64,000 bases of DNA from Bimastos eiseni. Taxonomy: Eukaryota > Annelida > Clitellata > Crassiclitellata > Lumbricidae. The stretch's first letter is position 1, and every line of letters begins with the position of its first letter. The notes below the pieces were generated by a model, which was given only the letters and a program-made list of their open reading frames with translations, was not told the DNA's origin and made no database searches. The translations under genes and the position numbers were made by a program. The stretch spans positions 59,063,884-59,127,883 of the forward strand of contig OY365807.1 of assembly GCA_959347315.1 (NCBI GenBank). The letters are read 5' to 3'. Shown piece by piece: positions 12,045 to 24,700 of this stretch.

Positions 12045-13766
12045 TCACAATGCAATGGGTACATTTTATTCAACGCTTATAGGAGAGTCATCCTAATGTA
12101 TTTACAAAATTCGTTTTAACAAAGATTTTCGTGCCATTAAATGACAAAAAACTTATACAATTTGTTAAATTATGCAGACCACAATAGATGTAACTTCTGA
12201 TTCAAATTAGACTAAAACTATGGGTCAAACTTTACATATGAAGCAGTAACTTGACCTGAAAATATCATCACACAATTCAAGAAAACAACTAAATTGTTAG
12301 AAGGCATGATATCGAAGGCACATTCTAATTACACTCCAACAGTTACAACAAAAATGGTATATCGTCAGAACCAAATAATTGTGGAATTAATAAGAATCAC
12401 AAAACATATGCAGCAGCGCTCATAAGTGCAAAGTTCATCGTAACTGTTCGTAATGAATGGTCATAACTTTATAAATTATCTTCGAAGCAAATAAGTTGAG
12501 AGAACTCAAAAAAGAAATTCTATGATCTGAAAAAAAATGAAAAAAGATGATGGTCACTGATGTTAAAATGAAAACAGCATTAATTCACAATATATTAATC
12601 AGTAGTAGCAAGAAAATCATGAGAAAAACGGTTATCGCTAGTAGTAGGTTCAACTAAAATTCGGCAATGCTCGTTTCGTCAGTCCTGTGACAGCGCTGTC
12701 AACATTCCTCATAAGAGTAAAAAGAGTTGATTTAGTAACCGTGTTCCCTTCTTTGTTCCAGAAGCGATGTCCGCTATTCTGTTTTAATGATGGCTCACCT
12801 TATAAAGTCAGGAGTACTGTTGATGAGTTTTAATTGAAGTTGCACTCTACAGACTTTCATATATGTTAAGTTAAAAGGACAACAGTAGGAGCATTTACTG
12901 TAACACTCTTACATTACATGGTGTTTAAGGCTGTAATATGCCAACATTTTATCATTTCTTTCTATGCCATAAACAGTTGTTAAACTGTGGATCCAAAGTG
13001 TACTCCTTTAAACAACAATACTTCAGTTTGTCAGCAAGACAGAAAAGAAACATAAAGTAATCACTCTGCAATGCTGTGCACCACATAGGCTAAATAACGA
13101 AACTAATCATATCAATAACAAAAGTAGGCATATCATGATATCACTGTTCCAGAGATGAAAATAATGAGGCACAGACACGAATGCATGCATACCCACAACA
13201 GGATATACCCAGTTCCATCATCTTCTCCATTGCTTCAATGCCTTGTCCATTTTATGGTGACACCATAGAAGTTGGAAATTAGTATATACTGGTAATCTTG
13301 CAAAAGTAGCCTGGCTCAAAGACAATGCTCCAATCCTTTAAAACTATTCAACTGCTTGATATCAACAAGAAAGAAAACAAATCTTTCATAGTGCAGTTGT
13401 AAAATGCACAGGTTATGTATAATTCTGATCAATGGCAGAATGTTCAGTCACAGAGACAAATTAAAGTTTGACACTTAATACACACCTCACGAGAGAAATC
13501 ACTGTAGTCATGGACCATACCTTAGCTACTTTCAAACTCCTTCTTACTACAAGTCACGCGCCTTGATCACATTTGATTTCTGCTATAGCAAATCTTTAAA
13601 AAAAATTGCATCTTGAAATCTGCGAAAGCAAAGTTGTAAATGTATGAGATTGGATCCTAATTTTAAAGAAAGCAGATCAACAACCATTTAATTTCTTTAA
13701 ACCAGAAATCAGCATGTTTACCAGATGACTAATTTTCATATTTATCTTTCGTAATTAAATCAGCAC
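12045..13766 (-). other. SH3D19 3' untranslated region (probable)
   Basis: About 1.7 kb of AT-rich DNA, free of obvious repeats, follows the SH3D19 stop. The first good poly(A) signal, AATAAA on the minus strand, is at 12070-12065. The extent is inferred from that signal and from the absence of other features. Confidence 0.5.
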
Positions 13767-14080
13767 TCATGACAAAATATTCACAAAAGACACTGGAAAT
13801 ATGCCAGAACGTTCTCCAATCTTCCCACTCATCCAGTCTCCGTCGATGACCCCGGTGACCTCTATGACCTCGCCTGTGCGAAAGGTCAAATCGTCTGCTG
13901 TCTGTCCTGGAAAGTCGTAAATGGCTACAGCTTTTGTAGACTTCTCCGCAGGCAACATTGAATGTAGGCTTTCTTTCGAGACAAACTCAACATTCGCGTC
14001 ATAAGTTGTTAAGCCGTAAGACGTGTCAAAAGGAGTCGCGTCATTGGCTGGTGGTGCGACTTTTGGACGAGGTGGAAGTT
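13767..14080 (-). CDS. SH3D19: SH3D19 SH3 domain 5 and C-terminus
   Basis: This is the last coding exon. After a CATTGCAG acceptor and about 48 linker residues (ELPPRPKVAPPAND and on) it encodes AVAIYDFPGQTADDLTF, DGDWMSGKIGERSG and FPVSFVNILS, then stops. Ending within two residues of the SH3 fold is the same architecture as vertebrate SH3D19. Confidence 0.9.
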
Positions 14081-17000
14081 CTGCAATGACAACATGACTT
14101 TGCGTCATCGACATCTGGTCATGAAGTTGCAAGCGCATTCAATGTTCCCTCTAAGCTGTGTGCTTATGGGGGGCACACACCGGGCGTGAAGTCAGCACGC
14201 ACAAAAATTTTGTGCGTAAAAAATATTTTTGGCAAAAATAAGGAGTCACGATATCTCTTTACGAAACTATGAGAATTGAGTCTCCAAGCCGACTGTGGCT
14301 TACCCAGCAACTTTGGTTCTTCGGCTGATGCATCCCCTTATTTTTCTTTCTTTAGACAAAAGACTTTTCTTTGGTTATCAAAACTTATCACCATAGACTT
14401 TAGATATGATCTCAATCTAACTATCATGGCATAAAGAAAAGACATGGTCACTATAAAACCAGAGATCGAAAGAGAGTTAGATACTTACCATCAAGATCTT
14501 TAACAATCTGAACAAAAGAAGCTGGAAATATTCCCCGTCGTCCGTTCACCTCTCCTTGCATCCAATCATCACTGATGTGAGCCAATAGAGAAATATATTC
14601 ACCGGCAGAGAAACTGAGATCATCAGGATTTTGACCAATGAAGTCATACAACGCCAGACAGTGAGGCCCATCATTCACCTGCCAATCAAACAGAGAAAAC
14701 TGCACATCTCCTACAATGTATCGGAGTAATTAATAAAGGTATACAGCAATTAATTATAGCCCTAGAGTGGCTTCAGAGCATAAAGACACCATAGAAATAC
14801 CCTTATAGAAAGAATCACCAAAATTACTTAACTTGAAAGAGGAGGAGGGCAACACTAATGATCTCTGTTATCACACAGTGTCATTAAACTGAAACTAACA
14901 ACTAAATAACTTAGCTTGAAATAAATAAATTTACAACTATCAGGAACACAAGTTACAAGCAGAATACAGCAAAGACAAACTGTCTCGTGAGATGCTGTAG
15001 GCGGCAGTTGATCCTCGAAAAGTGGGAGTCCTGAGGGAATGTGGTCGACAAAATTCCTTGGAAAACGCCCCCTCTCTCCCTCGAACTCCCCATACAACCA
15101 CTCTGAGTTGACAACCCCCAAAATCTTCACTCTCGTTCCAGACTACAAAAAAAAGCCACAAAAGTCACAAGAAGCTTAACGTAAAATTAATTTAAATCAC
15201 ATTTACATTATCAATTTTCTAAGATTATTGTTCTAAGAAAGAAACTTGTGGAATTATTACGGTACCAAGATTTTCGATCGGCATCATTAACATAATAGTT
15301 GTACCATCTTACAGATCACTATCTGAAGTAACACTGCAACATTATTGCACTGAAAGTTCAGTAGAGGACACCAAGTCATTTTGAGCTGGGAGAACTTACT
15401 CCATCAAAACTTTAGTTAGTATCCTATCCCACAGTTTGACGTCACATACTGCACTGTGATGGTCAGGGCAGCGATCATAAGCAATACGTATCAATCAGTA
15501 TAAACTATCTCTGACAAACTAAAGATCCAAATTTAAGATATCGTGAAAGAAATGTAGTTTACCAGTAGACTGAGTTCGCCATGTTGGCCAAGGAAGTCAA
15601 ACAGCACAGTGGATCCATCCTCTGTCAAATAAAAACTGTCTTTAAAATGTGCTGCAATATTAGTTGTAACAATTATTGATGTAACAGTGATCAATAAATT
15701 TTTGGCAAGTGATACAGGAATTAAAACAAGAACTACTTTATGATGCTCCTGAATATTTTTAAGTGAAGCACTACCTCAAGGTCCTTACACAGCAACCGTC
15801 TCAGACTATCTGCATTTCACAAATTGACCGCGGGAACATTTTTTACCTTGGCACCATGCCATATAAGAAATTATCAGCATTGTGAAGAAATCGCATAAAG
15901 CGCTAATTATTGACAAAATAATGTAAAGACTTTGAAATGCAAAGAACTTGTTCAACACTTCAACTCTACTCCATGGTATTCTGGCTAGAAGTCTGCAAGT
16001 GAATGGTAATCCTCAAAACATGGAATCAAGAAGAGTCCAGGCTTAAAAGCATATGTCCTGCAAATGTAACGACTCTTTCCGCTGTCAACGTTTGTAGCAT
16101 ACGATGCATCTGCTAGTTGGTGTGTGCTTGTGGGCAGATGGTGGTAGGATGTCCATATATTGGGAACATAATTACTCTGGATTCTCTCCCAAACACGAGT
16201 GGCTGATGCAGTTGCCACAACAGCATCTAACTCATCAGGCTGAGATCGTTGTCTGAGCTACATGCATGTATATTCAGGCCTCCCCGGGGTCATAGGCCTC
16301 TGCTGCTTGACTTTCAGTGCCACTTACTGTTTCAATGTCGTCTAATTCCTTATCACTATTGCAATCACTCTCCTCTTCAAAATAATCATCGTCTGATAAA
16401 TCAATTTCTTTCATAAACTCCGAAACTGTCTATCCATTTCTCGACGTCATGGATAGCATTCGATCAGAACAGTGACATACACAGTGACGTAAGACAGGGC
16501 ATATATTATTTGCAGTAAACACTAAAAAATACATCATTATACACCAGACAACATCACACACCACGGTGAGAGGGTGGCAACAACTGAGTAAGCCTTCCCC
16601 TCGCGAATCGCCCTAAGTAGTAACGGAGGCGCGGCAGAGTTTACTGCCTGGATGCTGATTAGGCCATTATATAGATATCTAATGGTCAAATACTTTATAA
16701 TTTATATTTGTGGCATACGCGCAAAGGAACCCTAAAATAATTACGTATATATAGGGCATATACGTTCAAAGCGTTAAGAAGAACTTTCTAATAGCGATTA
16801 ACCAAGTTTGAATTGCTTACTGAGCCCAAATACCGAGTATTACTAGTTCAATTTTGTCGAGTTCGAGTTTTGAATAATTAAAAAAGTCTCATTCTTTTGA
16901 TTATTACTTTGTCAGTGTGCCCAACTTATCTGAAATTTTTTGTTTTGCCTTAATTTACACTAGGATGTTGTAACTAGCAAGTACTAACAGTAGTGGTATT

Positions 17001-20000
17001 TGTGTTTTTAGTTAGGTCGATTGTCGTTTTGTAAATTAAAAACCCATATTTTCGTCTTCAAAACAGAAAATAGGAAAGATTGATACTCGGACACATTGTT
17101 TATCCGAGGCCAAATTTATGCCGAGTACTACAAAACTCAGGCTGAGCTGAGCTCCGAGATGAGTTTCAGTTCATGCCTATTTTCTAACCAACCTCATCCA
17201 ACAACTGATGTTTAGTGGATCAAAATTATGGTGCAATAGAAGTGATTCGATTACATTACACTTAGGCATGAGTAAAGTACCTGAACCACCCTGTGATGCA
17301 CTTGTGGACTCAGCCGTTGGAGGAAGATCTTCAATGATTTCCACAAAACCAACCGGAAACATTCCCACCTTTCCATTCAGCTCTCCCTTCATCCACTCGT
17401 TTCCAACCCTTTCCATGAGGTGGATTATATCTCCGGCGATGAAGGCCAAGTCAGCCGGATCCTCTCCATCGTAGTCGAACCTTGCGCAGCAACGAGCGCC
17501 CTTTCCAGGCCACGAGGCGGATGAAGTGACGCCTTCCGCTGCCATGCTGGAGGATGCGGATGGAACCTGAAATGGAAAGACAACTAAAGACTCATAATAT
17601 ATAGTGGATGACCTTATTGTCCTGATTATATGAAATTCTTATGAGGATTTCTACACCTATTAAGATCCTATGAGGACTGCCTGGTCAGATCGATTTCATT
17701 GTCATAACACTTTGACCGCTCACACATATATTAGCCAGGTGCGGCAAATACAGGCCTAAGCCTAAAATTTAGAAATTTTGCATTTCATGTTTTTATGTAT
17801 TCTGTTGGTTGAAGAAAAATAAATAGCTTCCTTTTGTGTGTTTGCATAAATGCCGCACTGTAGGGGCCTGGAATAATAATAGATGCTGAGTTTGAAACTG
17901 TTTGAAGCATTGTTCTGGACAGAGAGTAGGCTCTTAGGGGCAATTGCTGCAGAAAATACACGTTTCATATCGTCTTCGAGGCTTGGCATAAACCTTCTTG
18001 CAAGGTCCCTCTTTGGTTGCAGTTGATAGGATAACATCCGATTCGTGAGAAGAGTGCAAAAATCTCCTCATGAGCAGTAAACAGTTCAAGGAAAGACTAG
18101 GCCACAGCCTTAGCAAACTCTTGCTAGCATGCCACACAATCTGGCAATCACCATTTCTACAGGTGCTATAAATTCCACAGATCCTTCCAATTATCCTGAC
18201 GATATCCTAATATCCTGACAAATACCAATTCTTTTTCATATATTATTATGTTTTATTTATTTTGTTTACCGTAAGACACGATGTAAGAAATAATTCTTAC
18301 ATTGTGCCGCAATTCGAAAAACTAAGATGGCCGACGTCAACAAAGACACATCATTCATTCTGTTTGTAGTCACTCTGACAGTGCCAAAAATTGTCTAGAA
18401 TAATCTTACATACATTCAGTACGTAGCAGCACATGTCCACTATAATTTATATGCAATAGGAAATATTACTGCCATGCTGAAGTACCTCTGAGGGGCAGTT
18501 ACTTATGGGACGCGTATACACGTCCCTAGCGGTAAACGTGTGAATGAGATTCTAAAAAGGCACCATATAAATGAAAAAACACATAAAAATACATAGATAC
18601 ATTCAACCAAAGTCAGACAACCGCATGAGCAGTAACTTAAGTTCTGTACAAAGCAAACGATGAGTTAAAGCATCTCAGTACATTACCCCAACAATGCCCC
18701 AACATCGACCCCAAAATGGCCGCAGACAAGCCCAACGTTGACCCCAACACATAGCATAGGCCACCAGCTCATTAGACTCACATTAGCCCCCCATTGGCCC
18801 AACATTAGACCCACATTGGCCCAACATTAGCCCCCCCCATTGGCCAACATTAGCCCACCATTGGCTCAGCAAGCAACAATGTTTTACCCAAAGTTCTGCA
18901 CCTTGTTGATCCCAATGCACCGTTGATTGATTCATTAATAACATAAATTAATTACTCATAAAAGTTGCAAATAGCAGTCACATGACTCTTAAACTACTAC
19001 ACTGCTTGCAACTTACAGTCCAGCAGTGCCAGTCCCAGGTCTGGACAAAAGAGGAGGGCGACGCTAATGTCATCACACAGTGTCATCAAACTGGGACTAA
19101 TCAACCAACCAACAAGACCCTTAAGCCCCTGGTGCATTGTAAGCAGGCAAGCGCTGCTGGAGTAAAACACGAGTGGCTCACCACTGCGGTTGTGCTCATG
19201 GCTCCAGGAGCCTCTATGATGTCAACGAAACTACAAGGAAACATTCCGGATGCCTCGGCCGTCCTTCCCTGGAGCCACTCCGAGCTGATCCACTTCTCCA
19301 GCAGAATCACGGTCCCAGCCTACAAAATGATGGAGCAATGTCACGACATTGACGACTTGGATTTCTCGTCCTCTGCGTATACGAGAAGGATGATCGACTA
19401 TTACTAACTGACTCATATTGAGAATAGAAAGATTAGAAAGATGGAGTTTGTGAGTTTGAGCCACCTGGTAAGTGGAAGAGATGTGACAAACTCTTAGCAT
19501 TAAACCAAATTAACGTTACACTGCATTTTTTGTATCGAACTGCAAATGAGAAACTGTAATTTTAATTAAACTGTATTTACATTAGGCTGTAATTTAAGTT
19601 GAACAGTATTTTATGTCAAACTGTATTGTTGCAACATTGTATAATTTTATGTAACACTGAATTTAAGCTAAGCTGTAACCTTATGTTGAACTGCATTTAC
19701 ACTAAAATACAATTTCAAATCAAACTGTAATTGCCATCAAAGTGAAATTTATAGTAAACTGTAATTTATGCTAAACAGCAATTTCAAGTCAAACTGCAAT
19801 TCACTTCAAAATCTAATTTATATTGAACTCCAGCTCATGTGAAACAAAAACATAACATTCAACTGTAATTCATGTAAAACTGTAATTTACGTTAAACTGT
19901 AGTTCATCTGGTTGCGTGGTCTTGTAGTCAAACAGAGCGATTGCGTGTGGACCCGCAACCACGTAGTGGAAGAGCGGGTGACCCAAAGTTGGTCGTTGTG

Positions 20001-21670
20001 GCAACGATGGGGCCATCTCTGGAAAGAACCAGAACACAACATGTTTCTCACTGCACATATGTTACAACACAATTATGCTATTTGGTGTCAATTTAACATA
20101 GCACACATTCGATAAATGCTACATACTCAGGTGTCCCTAACTTACGTACTCGTGTAAGGGATGAACTGAAACTCGACTCGGTCCGAGTTTCGTAGTACTC
20201 AGCATAAACTCGGACTCAGACAAACAATGCGTCTGAGTTTTAAACTTTCCGATTTTCCATTTTGAAAGCGACAATAGGGTTTTTTAACGTATAAAAGACA
20301 ATTGACCTAACTAAAACAGAAACACTGCCACTGTTAGTACTCACTTCTTAGTGTAAATTAAGGCAAAACTAAAAAAATCATAAAAGTTGTGCAACCACTA
20401 AACTAAAAATCAAGAGAATGAGACTTCTTTAAATATTCTAAACTTGGACTTGTCAAGAAATTCAAATTCGGTTCATCCCAATATTTGTGTAAGGGTAAGC
20501 ATACATGTATGTATTTGTATATTTGAGGTTACTTTATGTTACTTTACCAGCAACAGACGAGTTCCTTTTCGTAGGTTGATTCGGTCGAGTGGGTTTTATT
20601 GTTGGTCCTGCAGTGGGTCTGGCAGGTGGACCTGATGGACGAGGAGCCACAGATTCGCTCGACTGAGACCTACACTCAAGACATAACACAGACAAATACA
20701 TCTACACAATAAACTAACATCGGTTAAAATAAAATCAAAACCATTTTTATTATTGAGACATCGATCAATCGAAGTTAATACAATTTTAACATATTATTAT
20801 AATAGAGTCAGTCTTCTAATCACAGTCTTAACATCTTGGTATGATGCTCGACAATGGGTGATCCAAAAAGGGAAATGTCCCACTAACTATGGATTCCCCT
20901 TTACACAACGGATAGATAGATGGCGGCATGTTATATTTGTTTAGCAAATAACAGTTGCATGAGATAACAGCACAAGCGACAACTTAATTAAATAAACAGC
21001 AATGATTAGATTATTTTAAACATTAAGTTAGAAATTAGGAAACACAGAAAGAATGAAAAAAGAAGAAAGAGGAAAAAAGAGGAAGAGGAAAGGAGATGCA
21101 AGCAAATGTCAATGGATGGGCACCATGAATACTCTAACCAATAATATTATAGTCATGAAAATAAAGACATGAGTTTAACTTTATATCAACAAGTTTTTTA
21201 GAGCTTTTTCAAATAAATTAATTGTTTCGGTAATATAGTAATATTAATTGGCAAATTGTTCCACAACAATGGACCATTATATTTAATGGATAATTGTTTA
21301 TTTATTACTGAGTGACTTCCGTATAGTTAAGAGAGAATCTTGTGGGGTGACCAGTATATTAGATCCCAACATAAATTAATCCAGGAAAGCAGCTGCATGG
21401 GAGTTAAGTTTTGGCAAAGGCGGTACATAAATAAGCAGACTTGAAATTGATTTGTGTTATGTAGGGATAATAGGTTAGGAGTTTTAAATATTGGAATAAT
21501 TATGCTTGTACTCCAGCAAGTACCACAAACAATTCCAACAGCTTGTTTCTGGAGAGTGAACAAATGGTTAAGGTATGACTTGTAGTTAGAAACCCAGAAT
21601 ATATTACAGTACGACAGATAAGGGAAGGAGGGCGTAAAGTAAGGGTCAAATAGATTAGATTTGGGTTATC

Positions 21671-21704
<34 letters not shown>

Positions 21705-24700
21705 AAACACACATACATACACACATAAAACACAGATACAAACACATACATATATAGACACAAATATAAACAGACACACATACAAAACACATATACAGAC
21801 ACTAAGCTGGGTTAAACTGGCAATCATCACCATGTCGTTTAACACCACAGAGGCCAACACAGAAAGAAACTCTGGTGCTATATAAATTTCCAATAACAAG
21901 TTGAAACGAATTGAATTCCTTCTGAACAGAGAACCCTTACTTTGAATCGACGAATGCACTCTGCCTTCTCGTGTCCGTTCGCGGAGGGGGCGGCTTAGAT
22001 GGCGGTTGCCTCAACTCCACCTGAGGGGGTCTCCTTGATGCCCCTTCCTGTCCCTCAGCGGGACCAACCGACCGACGATCGTCCATTTCAATTCTTTTCC
22101 AGTTCTCCGCATTCTGTTTCTCTGGCGGAACGTCCGGGGTCGCCGCATCCGGGGACAACACCACCCCGGACCCAGTGGCCGAGAAATGCGCAGTGCCACT
22201 GGTGATGGTGACCGTGCTCTCTGGGGGGACCCTGTGACCCAGTTCCACGCCCGGTCGGATGATGTTTGGCCGCTTCTTTGGCTGAGGTGCGACAAAGGCA
22301 GGTTTTTCCGTATGCTTGGCTGGAGTTTCTGGTTGCTGGCGCGTGGGGATTTCGGGTTGCTTCATCGGGAATTCCGGGCGTATTATAGTCGGTGTCATTC
22401 TCGTCGGAGTGGGGAGGCTTTCAGAGGGGGCTTCATAGGGAGAAAAATGCCGTGGGAGCACATTTGGCACTGCAGAGCTTGAACCAACCTCGTTTGAATT
22501 GCTGGCGGGCTTTGCTCCCTGCAAGCCGAAAGCTCCATGAACAGTCGAAGGCCGAATGATCGTCGGCCTCTTCCGAACAACGTCCGCGCTCGACAGAGGG
22601 TCTGTGTCCATCCCGGTTTCTGGCTTTGGCCTCGTGGCCGGCTTCGGCTTTGTGGACGGTCTCGCTAAGCCATCGAAGCCGTCGCTTGGAGCGTCGTCTA
22701 AAGCGAACAACCGCTCGGCGGCGTGTTGCTTTGCCGCTTGGCTCTTGATCGCAACCGGCGGTCGCACGCCACCCTCTGGCTTTGCCTCGACGGTTGAAAC
22801 CCGGATGATGGTAGGTCTCTTCACCGAGACCTCTGGTTTGACCTTTGTCGGACCAGGCGGGCCCAGGTCGTCAGTGTTCCGTTTGACGGCGTCTGTTGGG
22901 GTTTCATCCGGGCGGACAGACGTTCGCTTTGTAGCGACCGGTTTCTGGACCGGTGGGTGAAGAGGGCGATTGGGAAGGTTGTTATTGTTCAGTCCATCAA
23001 AGTGGATCGTCACGGGGCGCGGTTCACCTGCACGGCGAGGTTTTGGAGGAGGATGAGACGGTTGGTTGAGCTGATTGTCGAGATTTAGAGCATTCTAGAG
23101 ATCGAATATTCGGAAAGAAAAGGAAGTGATTATAGAATTACAGTGTTATCTGCAATGTTACCTCTAATTTTTGGTGGAGATAGTGTGCACAAGAAATTTG
23201 TTGTGTGCAATATTTTAAAAATGGTCCATGCAGGTTCTGGGATAAATGTGATCATAGTTAAATAAAGACCACATGTGTCTATGTTGATAGGGTTCTGATG
23301 ACCTAAGAAATGTTCATTGTCTACAGATAAATAAAGGTAAGTACCAGTCAAGGAACCAATGTTTCTGGAGTAAGGTAGACCGCAGCCGGCTAGAGGACTC
23401 GATTTACGTAGTTTCGTAGAAAAAAATTGTGACTTACTATGTTTGTAACAAAATTTGTCTTTACACACAAAATTCTTGTATGCGCTGGCTTCAAGACCTG
23501 TGTGAGCATGCACATAACGTGCACCGCTTAGAGGGAACATTGATGCGTGTAACTCTGTGTAAATAGCTGTGAATTGTGATTTCGAACTGAGTCCTGTTAT
23601 TGAGATGTCGTGGCATTCATAGTCATGAATGAATACAAAGATTAGTGATATCAGAAAATTAGTCAAATTAGATAAAATCATACAACAAATCTGAATTAAT
23701 TGACTCTACATTTGCCGAATGCTAATGGTTTTGTTTGACGTTCATTTATAAGCAGAAACTGAAGAGCAGAACGAGTTACAATCGATGAAGCTATTGAAAC
23801 ATCTGTGACCTAATGCATCAATCGAATAATTGTACATTTGACAATCTATGCAAATCTATGCTAATCTATGCAAATCTATGCTAATCAATGTTTGTCTAAC
23901 TTAAAACGTGAATTAATGTCCTAAGAAGGTACTGGTAAAAGTCAAATTGAAAAGTGAATCCACCATGTAACAAATGTTCTTCCACAACATAAAAATTATG
24001 TCTAATTAGATGGAACCAATGAGAGATCGCACTTACTGTGAGATCGCTTGGAATTCTATTTTCAGAAGCCACTGAAAGAAAAATCAAAAACATTTTTGTA
24101 GTTGCTCAGACAAAGACGAAAGTTCAGAAAAAAGCAAGTTAGTGTGCACCAAACAACTTGTATCACAATTAATAACTATAATTTGTTTATTAAGCACCAC
24201 AATCTCACCACAAACACAATAAAATAATCAACGCAGTGAGTGAGCGACTTGCTCAAGGTCCCCACACAGTAACCTTATCTGGATGGAGGATCGAAGTCAG
24301 ACCCTATGCATTAGAAGGGTAGAGTAGTAAAAGGGTAGGGTACCCTTAGAGTACCCTAACCAATCGGCCACCATGTCCCACAGTCAAATTCAAGCCAGCA
24401 GACATTGACCCCAGAATTTAAATCAAAAGAACCCTTACCCGGTTTGCGAGGAATGCCATAGATCCCGTCAGGGTCTGAGGAGACAGAGTTCGAGTTTGAC
24501 GGTACAGGGGGTCTTGTAACCGGGGGGCCTTTCCCAGGTGGAGGTGACAGTTTCGGCACCTCTGAGGCACCCGAAGTGACCCTTGTGTCCCGGAACCCGA
24601 CTTGGTCCATCGGACGCGCTTCGACCACGGTTATAACCGGACGCTTCCTGAAAAAGAATTTCACCTCCAAACAGTAGAAATTGTGAAGGAGCCAAACTAC

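Noticed and set aside
17762..18137. Two overlapping minus-strand frames in an SH3D19 intron
   Set aside because: No acceptor/donor in suitable phase and no convincing similarity; possibly decayed transposon coding sequence but too weak to call.
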